Positions 34,549 through 42,674 of a stretch of 64,000 bases of DNA are shown in pieces. The position numbers and the translations under genes were made by a program. Location of the stretch: positions 248,001-312,000 of the forward strand of contig CAYFMQ010000001.1 in assembly GCA_964344255.1 (NCBI GenBank), in the 5' to 3' direction. This DNA is from JAJFIE01 sp964344255 (GTDB taxonomy: Bacteria; Pseudomonadota; Alphaproteobacteria; Rhodospirillales; Casp-alpha2). Positions within the stretch are counted from its first letter, which is position 1. Every line of letters starts with the position of its first letter. Below the pieces are notes generated by a model, which saw only the letters and a list, made by a program, of their open reading frames with translations, was not told the DNA's origin and did no database searches.

Positions 34549-35775
34549 TTAATCCCGGGACGTTTTCGACAGCGTTATCTGCGTGATTTCCGATGGCGCG
34601 CAGAAACGCTTCGGTGGTCCCCAGTAACCCGTGCCCCGGCTGGTATAGACTAACAAGTTACCCAGCCTGTGGAGACCGGCGGTAAACGGCTGCTGCATCC
34701 TGACGAAATGCCCCCAGGGCCAGAACTGGCCGCCGTGCGTGTGGCCGGACAATTGCAGATGAAAACCTGCTTCTTCCGCCGCTTTTGCCGAACGGGGCTG
34801 GTGTGCGAGCAGCACTTTGGGTGTATTTTCCGGGGGCGCGTCTTCCGGGCTTCCGGCCAGGGCGGCCTGCGGGTCGCTGCCTTCCTCCGGCACGAAACGG
34901 GCTGCGCTGTAATCGTTTACGCCGGCCAGCACCAGGCGCGCGCCGCCATGCTCGATCACCACATGCTCGTTCAACAGGGGCCGGATGCCGAAAGACCGGA
35001 ACACCTCTATCCATTGTTCGGCGCCGCTATAGTATTCGTGGTTCCCGGTTACGATATAGACCCCATACCGGGCGCGAAGCCCTGACAAGGGGCGTACGTC
35101 TTCGATCAGGTGATGGACCTTGCCGTCCACGACATCGCCTGTGATGGCGATGATGTCGGGATTGAGGGCGTTCGTCCGCTCGACGATGCCTTTGACGTAG
35201 CCGGCCTTGATCGTCGAACCGATGTGAATGTCCGAGAGTTGCACGATGGTCAGCCCCTCCAGGCCGGAAGGCAGATCGTCGAGCGGGATGCTCACATTCA
35301 CCACCTTGGCCACCCGGCGAGCGTTCACGTAACCGATCAACGTGACGATAACCGACAGCACGACCACCAGGACCGCGCTTTGCGTTGTCCAGACCTCAAG
35401 AGCCGGGATCAACAGGGCGATATCCCGGATCAACGTGAAGATCAGCACCGATGAAAACAGTCCCATCGTCAGCGACCCCGCCCAGACCAGGCGGTCGACA
35501 ACGGAAGGGTTGCGGAAGAACAGCAAAGCGAGCGTGCCGTAGGGGATAAGCACCGTTGAGACGGCCAGCACGACGACGCCCAGGATACGCACCTCGGAAG
35601 TTATCGGCAGGTCGGGCAGCAGGCTCCAGCCGATGTAAAGATGCAACGGCGCAAAGATGACGAAAACGCGAAGCGCAAACCGCCGGTAGCGGCTGACCGT
35701 TTGTTTCGGCAGGTCCTGATCATCAGTCCCTGTATGAACGTCACCCGACGTGGCGGAGGATGTCTCGCTATTCAT
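34549..35775 (-). CDS. Membrane-anchored calcineurin-like metallophosphoesterase (YkuE/YaeI type)
   Basis: A 408-residue protein with a polar N-terminus, four to five TM helices (about residues 35-150) and a phosphoesterase domain. Metal-binding motifs are LSDIHIG (D182, H184), TGDVVDG (213-218), GNHEYY (244-249) and GHTHGGQFWPWG near the C-terminus. The GHTHGGQ-type ending groups it with YkuE/YaeI, phosphodiesterases implicated in UDP-glucose-lipid or peptidoglycan-lipid turnover in other bacteria; the actual substrate here is unknown. Single gene on the minus strand, next to the PAS-domain gene. Confidence 0.9.
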   Translation of the reverse strand: MNSETSSATSGDVHTGTDDQDLPKQTVSRYRRFALRVFVIFAPLHLYIGWSLLPDLPITSEVRILGVVVLAVSTVLIPYGTLALLFFRNPSVVDRLVWAGSLTMGLFSSVLIFTLIRDIALLIPALEVWTTQSAVLVVVLSVIVTLIGYVNARRVAKVVNVSIPLDDLPSGLEGLTIVQLSDIHIGSTIKAGYVKGIVERTNALNPDIIAITGDVVDGKVHHLIEDVRPLSGLRARYGVYIVTGNHEYYSGAEQWIEVFRSFGIRPLLNEHVVIEHGGARLVLAGVNDYSAARFVPEEGSDPQAALAGSPEDAPPENTPKVLLAHQPRSAKAAEEAGFHLQLSGHTHGGQFWPWGHFVRMQQPFTAGLHRLGNLLVYTSRGTGYWGPPKRFCAPSEITQITLSKTSRD

Positions 35776-35808
35776 GATGCAAGCTTCCGGACCTTCCCCA
35801 AGGAGGCA

Positions 35809-36294
35809 TTATTCGTCATAGGCGATGGCGAGGGTCGAAACTTCGCCGTCTTCGCCCGTAAATCCGACGCAGACGGCCGAGTACGTTTTCCACTCGCTGG
35901 GCTCCTGATAGAACATCCGTCCCCGCATGACCATGGGCGTGGGGTTGTGAAGGGGAAGCCGGTATAGCCCGATGACTTCATCCACGTATTTGGGCTCGTA
36001 GTATTCGGTAACGGTTTTCCCCGTCGCATCGAAGCCGTCCTGATCCCAGAACTCCGTTCCCCAATACCTGTTCCGGAAATCGACGCCGCCATCGAGGACG
36101 TCTTTCACGATCAGGAACGGCGCGATCCTGTAGACCTCCATGAAGTCGAAGTCTTTCCAGGCGGCCCTTTCCTTGTCGCCCTTGAGGGCGCGCCAATAGG
36201 CGAGGAGTTGAGCGCCATTGGGCCCGTCATAGGTTTCAGAGAAAGAGATGACGGAGTCCCTAATATCGATATCGACAACTTCTATTTCAGGCAT
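35809..36294 (-). CDS. Small PAS-domain protein (PAS_5 type)
   Basis: A 161-residue protein made of one PAS_5-like domain: LLAYWRALKGDKERAAWKDFDFMEVYRIAPFLIVKDVLDGGVDFRNRYWGTEFWDQDGFDATGKTVTEYY is the typical alphaproteobacterial pattern (YWRxL..., RYWGT). Many such proteins occur in Rhodospirillales and have no known partner. It has no output domain. It is divergent from the orphan receiver gene (149 bp apart), which may or may not mean a functional link. Confidence 0.85.
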   Translation of the reverse strand: MPEIEVVDIDIRDSVISFSETYDGPNGAQLLAYWRALKGDKERAAWKDFDFMEVYRIAPFLIVKDVLDGGVDFRNRYWGTEFWDQDGFDATGKTVTEYYEPKYVDEVIGLYRLPLHNPTPMVMRGRMFYQEPSEWKTYSAVCVGFTGEDGEVSTLAIAYDE

Positions 36295-36443
36295 GGGAAA
36301 AGAGTATCAAACCCAGGCACGAAACGAAATCACATTAGCCGGATGTTTCATCCTATACAGGAATTCTCGTTACTCTTTGCGCCCGAACGGATATGATGAC
36401 CTTCAAATCCATACCGTCAGTCCCTTCAAACAGGTGATCATTC

Positions 36444-36836
36444 ATGTCTGACTTGTCACAACGATCCTTTCTGGTTGTCGATGATGAGGAATTCATCCGG
36501 AACCTGCTGGTCCGCATCCTCGGAACGCTAGGGGTCGATCACGTCGAAACGGCGGAGAACGGTGCGGACGCCCTTGAAAAGATCGACGCCATGGACAATC
36601 CGCCGGATGTGATGCTGGTGGATATACAGATGCCGGTCATGGGCGGACCCGAAATGTTGCGCACCCTGGCCAAGCGTGGATATGAAGGCGCAATCGTTCT
36701 CGCCAGCGGCGCGGACCCCGATACGATTGCCGTGGCCGAGAGCATGGCCGGCATGCACGGCGTCAATGTCATCGGGGTGATCGCGAAGCCGGTAACGCCG
36801 CCGGCGCTGTCGGAAATTCTCGAAAAACTCCCCTGA
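36444..36836 (+). CDS. Single-domain response regulator (CheY-like receiver)
   Basis: A 130-residue receiver domain without output domain. Acidic pair D13/D14, phospho-acceptor D60 in MLVDIQMPVMGG, the conserved Ser88 in VLASGA, and K115 in VIAKPV are all present, so it is competent for phosphorylation. It could act as a phosphate sink or bind a partner such as the divergent PAS protein or a remote kinase; no kinase is nearby. It lies upstream of the ATP synthase F0 operon on the same strand. Confidence 0.93.
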   Translation: MSDLSQRSFLVVDDEEFIRNLLVRILGTLGVDHVETAENGADALEKIDAMDNPPDVMLVDIQMPVMGGPEMLRTLAKRGYEGAIVLASGADPDTIAVAESMAGMHGVNVIGVIAKPVTPPALSEILEKLP

Positions 36837-36972
36837 CCGGATGATCGCAAAACCCCTTTTCCGTCTCTAACCCCTGCCCCTTTTTCACAAGAATCCTTGA
36901 ATCTTTGCCTCAGGTGCGTCAGGAAGGGCCGAATATCGGTTTTTTTTCAAATTTTTTTCCACAAGGCATACC

Positions 36973-37380
36973 ATGGCGGAGCAGCACGACGACTCAGGCA
37001 AGGCACCGGTAAAGGACCGTTTTTCCGAGGAAAAACAAGGACTTGATGACATCGATGCGCGCCTGCGCCAGGCCCGCGAAGGCCGAGACAAGCCGTCCAA
37101 GCTGGCCATGCGCCTGAAAGCGCCGCCTGGCAATGCACTGGGGCTTGCTTTTAGGGTATCTGTCGAGTTAGTTTCCGCGCTGGCTGTAGGGCTCGGTATC
37201 GGATGGCTGCTGGATCAGTGGCTTGAAACGGCCCCGTGGCTGATGCTGGTCTTCCTCATATTGGGGGGGGCGGCCGGTATTTTGAATGTCTACCGCATGG
37301 CCAAAGGCATGGGATATGCCGATGGCTATGACACGTTAAACAACGATAAAAAGAACGACAACGAAGCAAGAGAAGATTAA
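36973..37380 (+). CDS. atpI: ATP synthase protein I
   Basis: A 135-residue AtpI-type protein: a charged N-terminal region, two TM helices (about residues 58-80 and 90-110; SVELVSALAVGLGIGWLLDQWL and WLMLVFLILGGAAGILNVYRMAKGMG) and a polar tail. AtpI helps assemble the c-ring and may aid Mg uptake. The place as first gene before atpB is the standard one. It ends 13 bp before the GTG of atpB. Confidence 0.9.
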   Translation: MAEQHDDSGKAPVKDRFSEEKQGLDDIDARLRQAREGRDKPSKLAMRLKAPPGNALGLAFRVSVELVSALAVGLGIGWLLDQWLETAPWLMLVFLILGGAAGILNVYRMAKGMGYADGYDTLNNDKKNDNEARED

Positions 37381-37393
37381 AGGGGTTATCAAG

Positions 37394-38125
37394 GTGGCAG
37401 CAAATTCCAGTCCACTTGCACAGTTCGAGATCAAACAGCTGATCCCTATGGAATTCGGCAATGTAGACGCCTCGTTCACCAACTCGTCCCTGTTCATGGT
37501 GCTGACGGTCCTGACCGTTTCGGCGTTCCTGGTTCTCGGCATGCGCAAGCATTCCCATGTGCCCGGCCGCTGGCAGTCCATGGCGGAGCTCAGTTACATC
37601 TTCATCGCCAACCTGGTGAAGGATACCGTGGGTAGCGAAGGCCGCGCCTATTTCCCGTTCATCTTCACCGTGTTCATGTTCGTGCTGTTCGGCAACCTGT
37701 GGGGCATGATTCCTTACAGCTTCACGTTCACCAGCCACATCGTGGTGACCTTCACCATGGCGCTGTTCGTGTTCATCGGCGTGACGCTGATCGCGATTGC
37801 CAAGCACAAGCTGCACTTCTTCTCTTTCTTCATGCCGCCGGGCGTGCCGCTGCTGATGGCGCCCCTGCTGGTCCCCATCGAGATCATTTCCTACCTGTCG
37901 CGCCCGATCAGCCTTTCCGTGCGTCTGTTCGCCAACATGCTGGCCGGCCACACGCTGCTGAAGGTGTTCGCAGGTTTCGTCGTTTCGCTCGGCTTCGCCG
38001 GGGTCTTCCCCCTGGCGTTCGTCGTGGCGCTCACCGGTCTGGAATTCGTGATCGCGTTCCTGCAAGCGTTCGTGTTCGCCATCCTGACCTGTCTCTATCT
38101 GAACGATGCCCTGCATCTGCACTAG
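37394..38125 (+). CDS. atpB: F0F1 ATP synthase subunit a
   Basis: A 243-residue subunit a, starting with GTG at 37394. SSPLAQFEIKQLIPMEFGNVDASFTNSSLFM is the typical alphaproteobacterial N-terminus, followed by five to six TM helices. The essential proton-channel Arg is R177 in ISLSVRLFANMLAGH, and the last helix ALTGLEFVIAFLQAFVFAILTCLYLNDALHLH is complete. It works against the c-ring in the inner membrane. Confidence 0.97.
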   Translation: MAANSSPLAQFEIKQLIPMEFGNVDASFTNSSLFMVLTVLTVSAFLVLGMRKHSHVPGRWQSMAELSYIFIANLVKDTVGSEGRAYFPFIFTVFMFVLFGNLWGMIPYSFTFTSHIVVTFTMALFVFIGVTLIAIAKHKLHFFSFFMPPGVPLLMAPLLVPIEIISYLSRPISLSVRLFANMLAGHTLLKVFAGFVVSLGFAGVFPLAFVVALTGLEFVIAFLQAFVFAILTCLYLNDALHLH

Positions 38126-38210
38126 GATCGGCAGACAACGGAAATCGTACCAGTTTAAGTAAAGAACAATCGTTTTAACCCGTTACTATTAGGAAAAGAG
38201 GAACTATTCC

Positions 38211-38435
38211 ATGGAACTCGAAGCTGCAAAGCTGCTCGGCGCTGGTCTGGCTGTTATCGGTGTTATCGGATCCGGTATCGGTATCGGCAACATCTTCGCC
38301 TCCTTCATCCAGGCCGTGGGCCGCAACCCGTCCGCTCAGGGCGCTGTGTTCCCGATGACCATGCTGGGCTTCGCCCTGGTGGAAGCCATCGCGCTGTTCG
38401 CCCTGGTTATCGCCCTCGTCATTCTGTTTGGCTAA
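38211..38435 (+). CDS. atpE: F0F1 ATP synthase subunit c
   Basis: A 74-residue hairpin proteolipid: helix 1 with the glycine pattern GSGIGIGN (20-27), the polar loop with R38-N39-P40, and helix 2 with the proton-binding Glu58 in LVEAIALF. No sodium-binding residue set (Gln in helix 1, ES-type Ser-Thr in helix 2) is seen, so proton use is expected. A stem-loop follows directly, which may help give the extra expression that the multi-copy c-ring needs. Confidence 0.97.
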   Translation: MELEAAKLLGAGLAVIGVIGSGIGIGNIFASFIQAVGRNPSAQGAVFPMTMLGFALVEAIALFALVIALVILFG

Positions 38436-38452
38436 TCATTCCAACGGTTAAT

Positions 38453-38480
38453 GTCGGTGCGGCTGCAGAGCCGCACTGAC
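38453..38480 (+). promoter_or_regulatory. Stem-loop between atpE and the b' gene
   Basis: GTCGGTGCGGCT (38453-38464) pairs with AGCCGCACTGAC (38469-38480) with one G-T wobble and a GCAG loop, a 12-bp stem. No T-run follows, so it is more likely an mRNA-stabilising or partial attenuating element behind atpE than a full terminator. Confidence 0.6.
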
Positions 38481-38497
38481 CCAACCTGGAGGACGTC

Positions 38498-38989
38498 ATG
38501 CCACAGTTGGACATTACGACATTTTCGTCGCAGATCATCTGGCTCGTGATCACGTTCGCGGCGCTTTTCCTCGTCATGTGGAAAGTCGCCGTGCCGCGTA
38601 TCGCGGACGTGCTGGAATCACGCCAGCAGCGGATCGAGGACAACCTGGACAAGGCCGCAGCCTTCAAGAAGGACGCCGAAGCGGCCATCGAGGCCTATGA
38701 AAAGGCCATCGCCGAAGCTCGTTCTGAAGCCCAGAACCTGCTGAGCGAGACGGCCCACAGCCTGTCCCAGGAAGCGGCGAAACAGGAAGCCGAATTGGCC
38801 GAGAAGCTGCAGGCGCGCATCGCCGAGAGCGAAGCCGCCATCGCCAAGGCCAAGGAAACGGCCATCGCCGGTGTGCGTGACATGGCGCAGGATATCGCCG
38901 TGGCGGCGACCGAGAAGCTCTCGGGCGCGGCGCCCGACGCATCGGCTGCCGGCAAGGCCATCGATGACGCCATGAAGTCACGGTCTTAA
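38498..38989 (+). CDS. F0F1 ATP synthase subunit b'
   Basis: A 163-residue peripheral-stalk subunit: a short N-terminal part, one TM helix (about residues 10-30, FSSQIIWLVITFAALFLVMWKVAVPRI) and a long charged, Ala-rich amphipathic helix. The motif IWLVITF and the downstream RQQRIEDNLDKAA fit b', which in alphaproteobacteria precedes b and forms a heterodimer with it. GGAGGA is the RBS. The 11-bp gap to b shows tight cotranscription. Confidence 0.93.
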   Translation: MPQLDITTFSSQIIWLVITFAALFLVMWKVAVPRIADVLESRQQRIEDNLDKAAAFKKDAEAAIEAYEKAIAEARSEAQNLLSETAHSLSQEAAKQEAELAEKLQARIAESEAAIAKAKETAIAGVRDMAQDIAVAATEKLSGAAPDASAAGKAIDDAMKSRS

Positions 38990-39000
38990 GGGGACAGGAT

Positions 39001-39492
39001 ATGGACGCTGTATTTCAAGATCCCACCTTCTGGGTGCTTGTCGCCTTCATCGCCCTGATGGCCGTGCTGGTCTATCTGAAGGTGCCCGGCACCATCGGCA
39101 AACAGCTTGACAGCCGCGCCAGTCAGATCGAAAGCGACATCCGCGAGGCCGAAAAGCTGCGCGAGGAGGCCCAGGAACTGCTGGCCACCTACGAGCGCAA
39201 GCAGAAAGAGGCCCTGAAGGAAGCCGAAGCCATCCTTGAAAGCGCCCGCGAAGAGGCCCAGCGCCTCGGCGAGCAGGGCAAGGAGAAGCTGGAGCATGCC
39301 CTGGCGCGCCGCGAAAAGATGGCGACGGACCGCATCGCACAGGTCGAAGCCCAGGCTATCGACGAGGTTCGTCAGGTGGCCGTGGAAGTGGCCATGGCCG
39401 CAACCCGCGAGCTGGTCGCCCAGCAGGCCGACACCATCGGCGACAAGCTGATCGACCAGTCCATCGGCGATCTGGACAAGAAGCTACACTGA
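39001..39492 (+). CDS. atpF: F0F1 ATP synthase subunit b
   Basis: A 163-residue subunit b: TM helix near the N-terminus (FWVLVAFIALMAVLVYL) followed by a coiled-coil stalk (SRASQIESDIREAEKLREEAQELLATYERKQKEA and on). It pairs with b' as stator between F0 and F1. Last gene of the F0 operon; F1 genes are not here, as usual in alphaproteobacteria. Confidence 0.94.
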   Translation: MDAVFQDPTFWVLVAFIALMAVLVYLKVPGTIGKQLDSRASQIESDIREAEKLREEAQELLATYERKQKEALKEAEAILESAREEAQRLGEQGKEKLEHALARREKMATDRIAQVEAQAIDEVRQVAVEVAMAATRELVAQQADTIGDKLIDQSIGDLDKKLH

Positions 39493-39526
39493 TTTAGCCT
39501 TCCCTTCGGGATTTGCTATAAGGTTT

Positions 39527-39558
39527 ACCGGGGCTACCATACAGGTAGCTCCGGTTTT
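39527..39558 (+). terminator. Rho-independent terminator of the F0 operon
   Basis: ACCGGGGCTACC (39527-39538) pairs with GGTAGCTCCGGT (39544-39555) with one G-T wobble and a 5-nt loop, followed by T to 39558. It separates the F0 operon from queC. Confidence 0.8.
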
Positions 39559-39579
39559 CATTTGGGTTATGGATAAAAG

Positions 39580-40296
39580 ATGGACACTGATAATCAGGAT
39601 GCAAACCTAGGCGCACTGGTCCTGTTTTCCGGCGGACAGGATTCAACCACCTGCCTCGCCTGGGCGCTGGAACGCTTCGGGCGCGTCGAGACCATCGGTT
39701 TCGATTACGGCCAACGCCATGCGATCGAACTGGACTGCCGCCAGCCCCTGTTCGACGCCATGCGGGCCATGGATCCCGACTGGGCCGGGCGGCTGGGTGA
39801 GGATCATATGGTCGATCTCAAGGTCCTGGGCGACATCAGCGATACGGCGCTCACCCGTGAGACCGAGATCGTCATGGAGGAAAGCGGCCTGCCGTCCACT
39901 TTCGTTCCCGGCCGCAACCTGGTGTTCCTCACCTTCGCCGCCGCCGTCGCTTACCGGCGGGGCCTTGGCAACATCGTCGGCGGCATGTGTGAGACGGACT
40001 ATTCCGGCTATCCCGACTGCCGCGACGAGACCATCAAGGCCATGCAGAACGTGCTCAGACTGGGCATGGACACAAGCGTCGAGATCCATACGCCGCTCAT
40101 GTGGCTCGACAAGGCCGAGACCTGGAAACTGGCGCAAGACCTGGGCGGCGATGCGCTCATCGACCTGATCTTGGAAAAAACCCACACCTGCTACTTAGGC
40201 GAACGCGGCGAGAAGCACGACTGGGGCTACGGCTGCGGCGAATGCCCGGCGTGTGATCTGAGAAAAAAGGGGTGGGAAGGGTTCGCCGCAAGCTAA
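39580..40296 (+). CDS. queC: 7-cyano-7-deazaguanine synthase QueC
   Basis: A 238-residue QueC. The PP-loop ATPase motif is SGGQDST (17-23) in LVLFSGGQDSTTCLAWAL; VPGRNLVFLTFAAAVAYRRG and GNIVGGMCETDYSGYPDCRDETIKAM are family signatures; the zinc site has C204, C219, C222 and C225. It makes preQ0 from 7-carboxy-7-deazaguanine with ATP and ammonia, for queuosine in tRNA. No other que gene is near. It ends 1 base before the end of the convergent NicO gene. Confidence 0.97.
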   Translation: MDTDNQDANLGALVLFSGGQDSTTCLAWALERFGRVETIGFDYGQRHAIELDCRQPLFDAMRAMDPDWAGRLGEDHMVDLKVLGDISDTALTRETEIVMEESGLPSTFVPGRNLVFLTFAAAVAYRRGLGNIVGGMCETDYSGYPDCRDETIKAMQNVLRLGMDTSVEIHTPLMWLDKAETWKLAQDLGGDALIDLILEKTHTCYLGERGEKHDWGYGCGECPACDLRKKGWEGFAAS

Positions 40297-40297
40297 G

Positions 40298-41272
40298 CTA
40301 CATCAGCGGGTGCTGGCTGACCTCAAGGCTGCCGATAACCAGCGACACCCCCAACAGCACGATGATCACGCCGCCGGTGAGTGCGACCGCATCGCCGATC
40401 CTGGAAAGGCTGCCGCCCTGCTCCGGCAGGAAAGCGGCGAAGCGTGTCGCGGCGTCACGGGCATGAACGGCGAGTATGGCAAGCGCCGAAACGGTGATGC
40501 CGGTGCCCACGGACATGGCCAGCACCGCCGCGATTCCCGCCGGCATCATGTCGAGGGAGGCGGCGAACAGCAAAACGAGAATGGCGCCGCTGCACGGCCT
40601 GATACCGACTGAGCCGATGAGGCCGAGCATCTGCCAGAACCCCTGCCTGCCCTCAACATCCAGGTCTTCCGGCCCGGGGTCATGGTGATGGTGGTGGTGG
40701 TGATGGTGGTGGCCGCAGCCGGCATCCGCCGCGCCGTCCGAACGGAATGAGCTTATGAGCCGCCTCAAGGCGCGCTGGGCAAGATAGACGCCGACCAGCG
40801 TCACCAGGGCAAAACTGAGCGTTTCCAGGCTTGCCGTCGTCTCCCGCGTCTCGCGGAACGAAATGCTCAGCACCTGAACGGCCACGCCGACGGCGACGAC
40901 CGCCGTCACGCCCTGCGCCAACGATGACAGAGCCGATATGAGAATCCCCCGGGCAAGGCGGGCCTTATGGCTGACAAGATAGGTTGAAATCACCAGCTTG
41001 CCGTGGCCCGGCCCGGCGGCGTGGAAGACGCCGTAGAGGAAGCTGAGCACGATCAGGCCCCAGGCGACCCCGGCGCCGGTTTCTTTCGCCTGTTTCAGCG
41101 CCTCGACCAGATCACGATGGTACCCGCGTTGCGTCACCTGTATCCAGGCGACGATGCCGGGCCAGGCCATATACAGCCAGAAACCCAGCGCAGCGAGCGC
41201 GGCCACCAGCACAACGGCGATCAGCGTTTTTTTACCTGTCAGGGAAGCCGGTGCGGCCGTCTTCAGGGACAT
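40298..41272 (-). CDS. Nickel/cobalt transporter, NicO/RcnA family
   Basis: From the ATG at 41272 the product has 324 residues with six or so TM helices. GVFHAAGPGHGKLVISTYLVSHK and IGSVGIRPCSGAILVLLFA are the family's metal-path motifs, and a cytoplasmic His-rich loop holds ten His in a row (GCG then HHHHHHHHHH then DPGPED). RcnA exports Ni and Co; other NicO members import. It overlaps the DUF1007 gene by 10 bp, a usual pair (DUF1007 with NicO). Last gene of the seven-gene run. Confidence 0.9.
   Translation of the reverse strand: MSLKTAAPASLTGKKTLIAVVLVAALAALGFWLYMAWPGIVAWIQVTQRGYHRDLVEALKQAKETGAGVAWGLIVLSFLYGVFHAAGPGHGKLVISTYLVSHKARLARGILISALSSLAQGVTAVVAVGVAVQVLSISFRETRETTASLETLSFALVTLVGVYLAQRALRRLISSFRSDGAADAGCGHHHHHHHHHHDPGPEDLDVEGRQGFWQMLGLIGSVGIRPCSGAILVLLFAASLDMMPAGIAAVLAMSVGTGITVSALAILAVHARDAATRFAAFLPEQGGSLSRIGDAVALTGGVIIVLLGVSLVIGSLEVSQHPLM
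40681..40712 (-). repeat. CAC/CAT codon repeat coding the ten-His tract
   Basis: Ten successive His codons (CAC or CAT) make a nearly perfect triplet repeat inside the NicO gene. Slippage here would change His number in steps of one without shifting the frame. Confidence 0.8.
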
Positions 41273-41901
41273 GCCAGTTCGACCCATTCGGCGAACAGCT
41301 CGCCCAGACCGTCACCGCCGCTTTCCGTCTGGTCCAGCGAGGCGGCGAAAGCGCGCTGCTCGAAGGTCGGCTCGGACGTCACGATGGCGGTGGTGCAAGA
41401 CCCGCCCTTGGTTTCGGCCCTGGCGCCCTCAGCATAGAGCACTTCGACATAATAGGTCGGATCGTAGACGGCATAGCGCAGGGTCTGCTCTCTGGGATCC
41501 AGCGGCTCCTTGAACGGCACGGTGAATTTCAGGAATACGCGCCCCTTGTCGACGCCCGTCTCGAACGTTTCGACCCGGTTTATGGCGATGCGTTCCCCAT
41601 CGGCCCGGATATCGGTGAAATAGCGGTAGCTTTCCAGCTCGACCAGGTTGCCGCGGGCGGTTTGACGCAAACCCTCCACAACGTCCTCACCCGAAGTCAG
41701 GATGTCTTCCAGGATGTAGGCCGAATAGAAATCGCCGAACAGCCAATCCATCTTTAGCGCAACGGCATGCCCCTTGTCGTCGAACACCAGGGTGGAACGC
41801 AGGTCGATCCACGCGTGGGGATGGGCGGCGGCTGGTCCGGTCCAGACGGGCAGCAGCAGAACCGACACCACAAGAGCGTAAATCAGGCGTTTGCGAATCA
41901 T
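41263..41901 (-). CDS. DUF1007 family periplasmic protein
   Basis: From the ATG at 41901 the product has 212 residues with a Sec signal peptide (MIRKRLIYALVVSVLLLPVWTGPAAA) directly followed by HPHAWID, the hallmark of DUF1007, with potential metal-binding His at the mature N-terminus. An upstream start at 41973 would give an unlikely extension overlapping the cupin gene. DUF1007 proteins nearly always stand beside NicO permeases and are thought to act as periplasmic metal-binding helpers of Ni/Co or Zn transport. No clear RBS is seen. Confidence 0.85.
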   Translation of the reverse strand: MIRKRLIYALVVSVLLLPVWTGPAAAHPHAWIDLRSTLVFDDKGHAVALKMDWLFGDFYSAYILEDILTSGEDVVEGLRQTARGNLVELESYRYFTDIRADGERIAINRVETFETGVDKGRVFLKFTVPFKEPLDPREQTLRYAVYDPTYYVEVLYAEGARAETKGGSCTTAIVTSEPTFEQRAFAASLDQTESGGDGLGELFAEWVELACP

Positions 41902-41959
41902 GACATAAGGATAGTCACGCGACACTAACGTTTCCAGTGGTTCGTAGTGAGTGCTCTTT

Positions 41960-42577
41960 CTAATCCCACACAAAGATGCTGGGCTGGTGAAAGTGATCGA
42001 TCCAGCTGGCGAAGCTCAAGAGCGGTTCTTTCTGTGTTTTCGTTTCGTGCCGTACGCCCGATGGATGGTAGATGACGTCGCCCGACGGCCGTTCGACCCA
42101 GCCCTCGGCGCCGCGCTGCCACAGGGCGTTGCCGCCGATGATGCCGTAGACCTCTTTCTGGCGGTGAGCATGGGGCGGATACCAGGTCTTGGGTCCCTGG
42201 ATGGTAATGGCCGTGGTCATGTCTTCGGAATGCCAGGCCGCACGCGGTCCCGTCAGGCGCAGGACAATGTAGTTTTTCTCCAACCCCTTAACGCGCTTAT
42301 CGCCCTTGTAGCTGTGATACATGGTGAACCATTCCAGGGTCTCGCGGTCCTCATAGAGCGCCCGGCCGAGATCGCCCAACGGATTGTCACCGGCCAGATC
42401 GACGGTCTGCTTGAAGTATTTCTCAGCCAATTCCGGAGAATGCGGTTCAGGCAGGTCCCGGCGCAGATCGGACCAGTCCGTGCGGTCCAGGATTTGCTGA
42501 TACCCCCAGGCGGCCTCGTGATCGAGTTTCGCCGCCCATTTGCACATGTCCTTCAGGGCTTCAATGGTGGTTTTCAA
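41960..42577 (-). CDS. DMSP lyase-like cupin (DddQ/DddL family), paralog 1
   Basis: From the TTG at 42577, preceded by GGAGAAGG, the product has 205 residues; this start aligns with the start of the paralog at 48825 (LKTTIEAL and LKPLIEAL). The C-terminal cupin carries YPPHAHRQKEVYGIIGG and, 33 residues on, VRHE. By spacing, Y133, H138, E142, Y144 and H177 match the Tyr/His/Glu/Tyr/His set known as active site and metal ligands of DddQ, which cleaves dimethylsulfoniopropionate to acrylate and DMS. The wider cupin family also contains members without DMSP activity. It follows the acyl-CoA ligase gene and lies in one run with dmdA. Confidence 0.8.
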   Translation of the reverse strand: MKTTIEALKDMCKWAAKLDHEAAWGYQQILDRTDWSDLRRDLPEPHSPELAEKYFKQTVDLAGDNPLGDLGRALYEDRETLEWFTMYHSYKGDKRVKGLEKNYIVLRLTGPRAAWHSEDMTTAITIQGPKTWYPPHAHRQKEVYGIIGGNALWQRGAEGWVERPSGDVIYHPSGVRHETKTQKEPLLSFASWIDHFHQPSIFVWD

Positions 42578-42674
42578 ATGCCTTCTCCCCATCAGCGGCG
42601 ATTGCTGGGAAACTTTACCCCCGGCATCAGGGAAAAAGACAGATGATAATTGGGCTAGACCGGATAAAACCGGC

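Noticed and set aside
39493..39579. preQ1 riboswitch ahead of queC
   Set aside because: The only clear structure is the terminator hairpin of the F0 operon; no preQ1-I or preQ1-II core sequence is visible.
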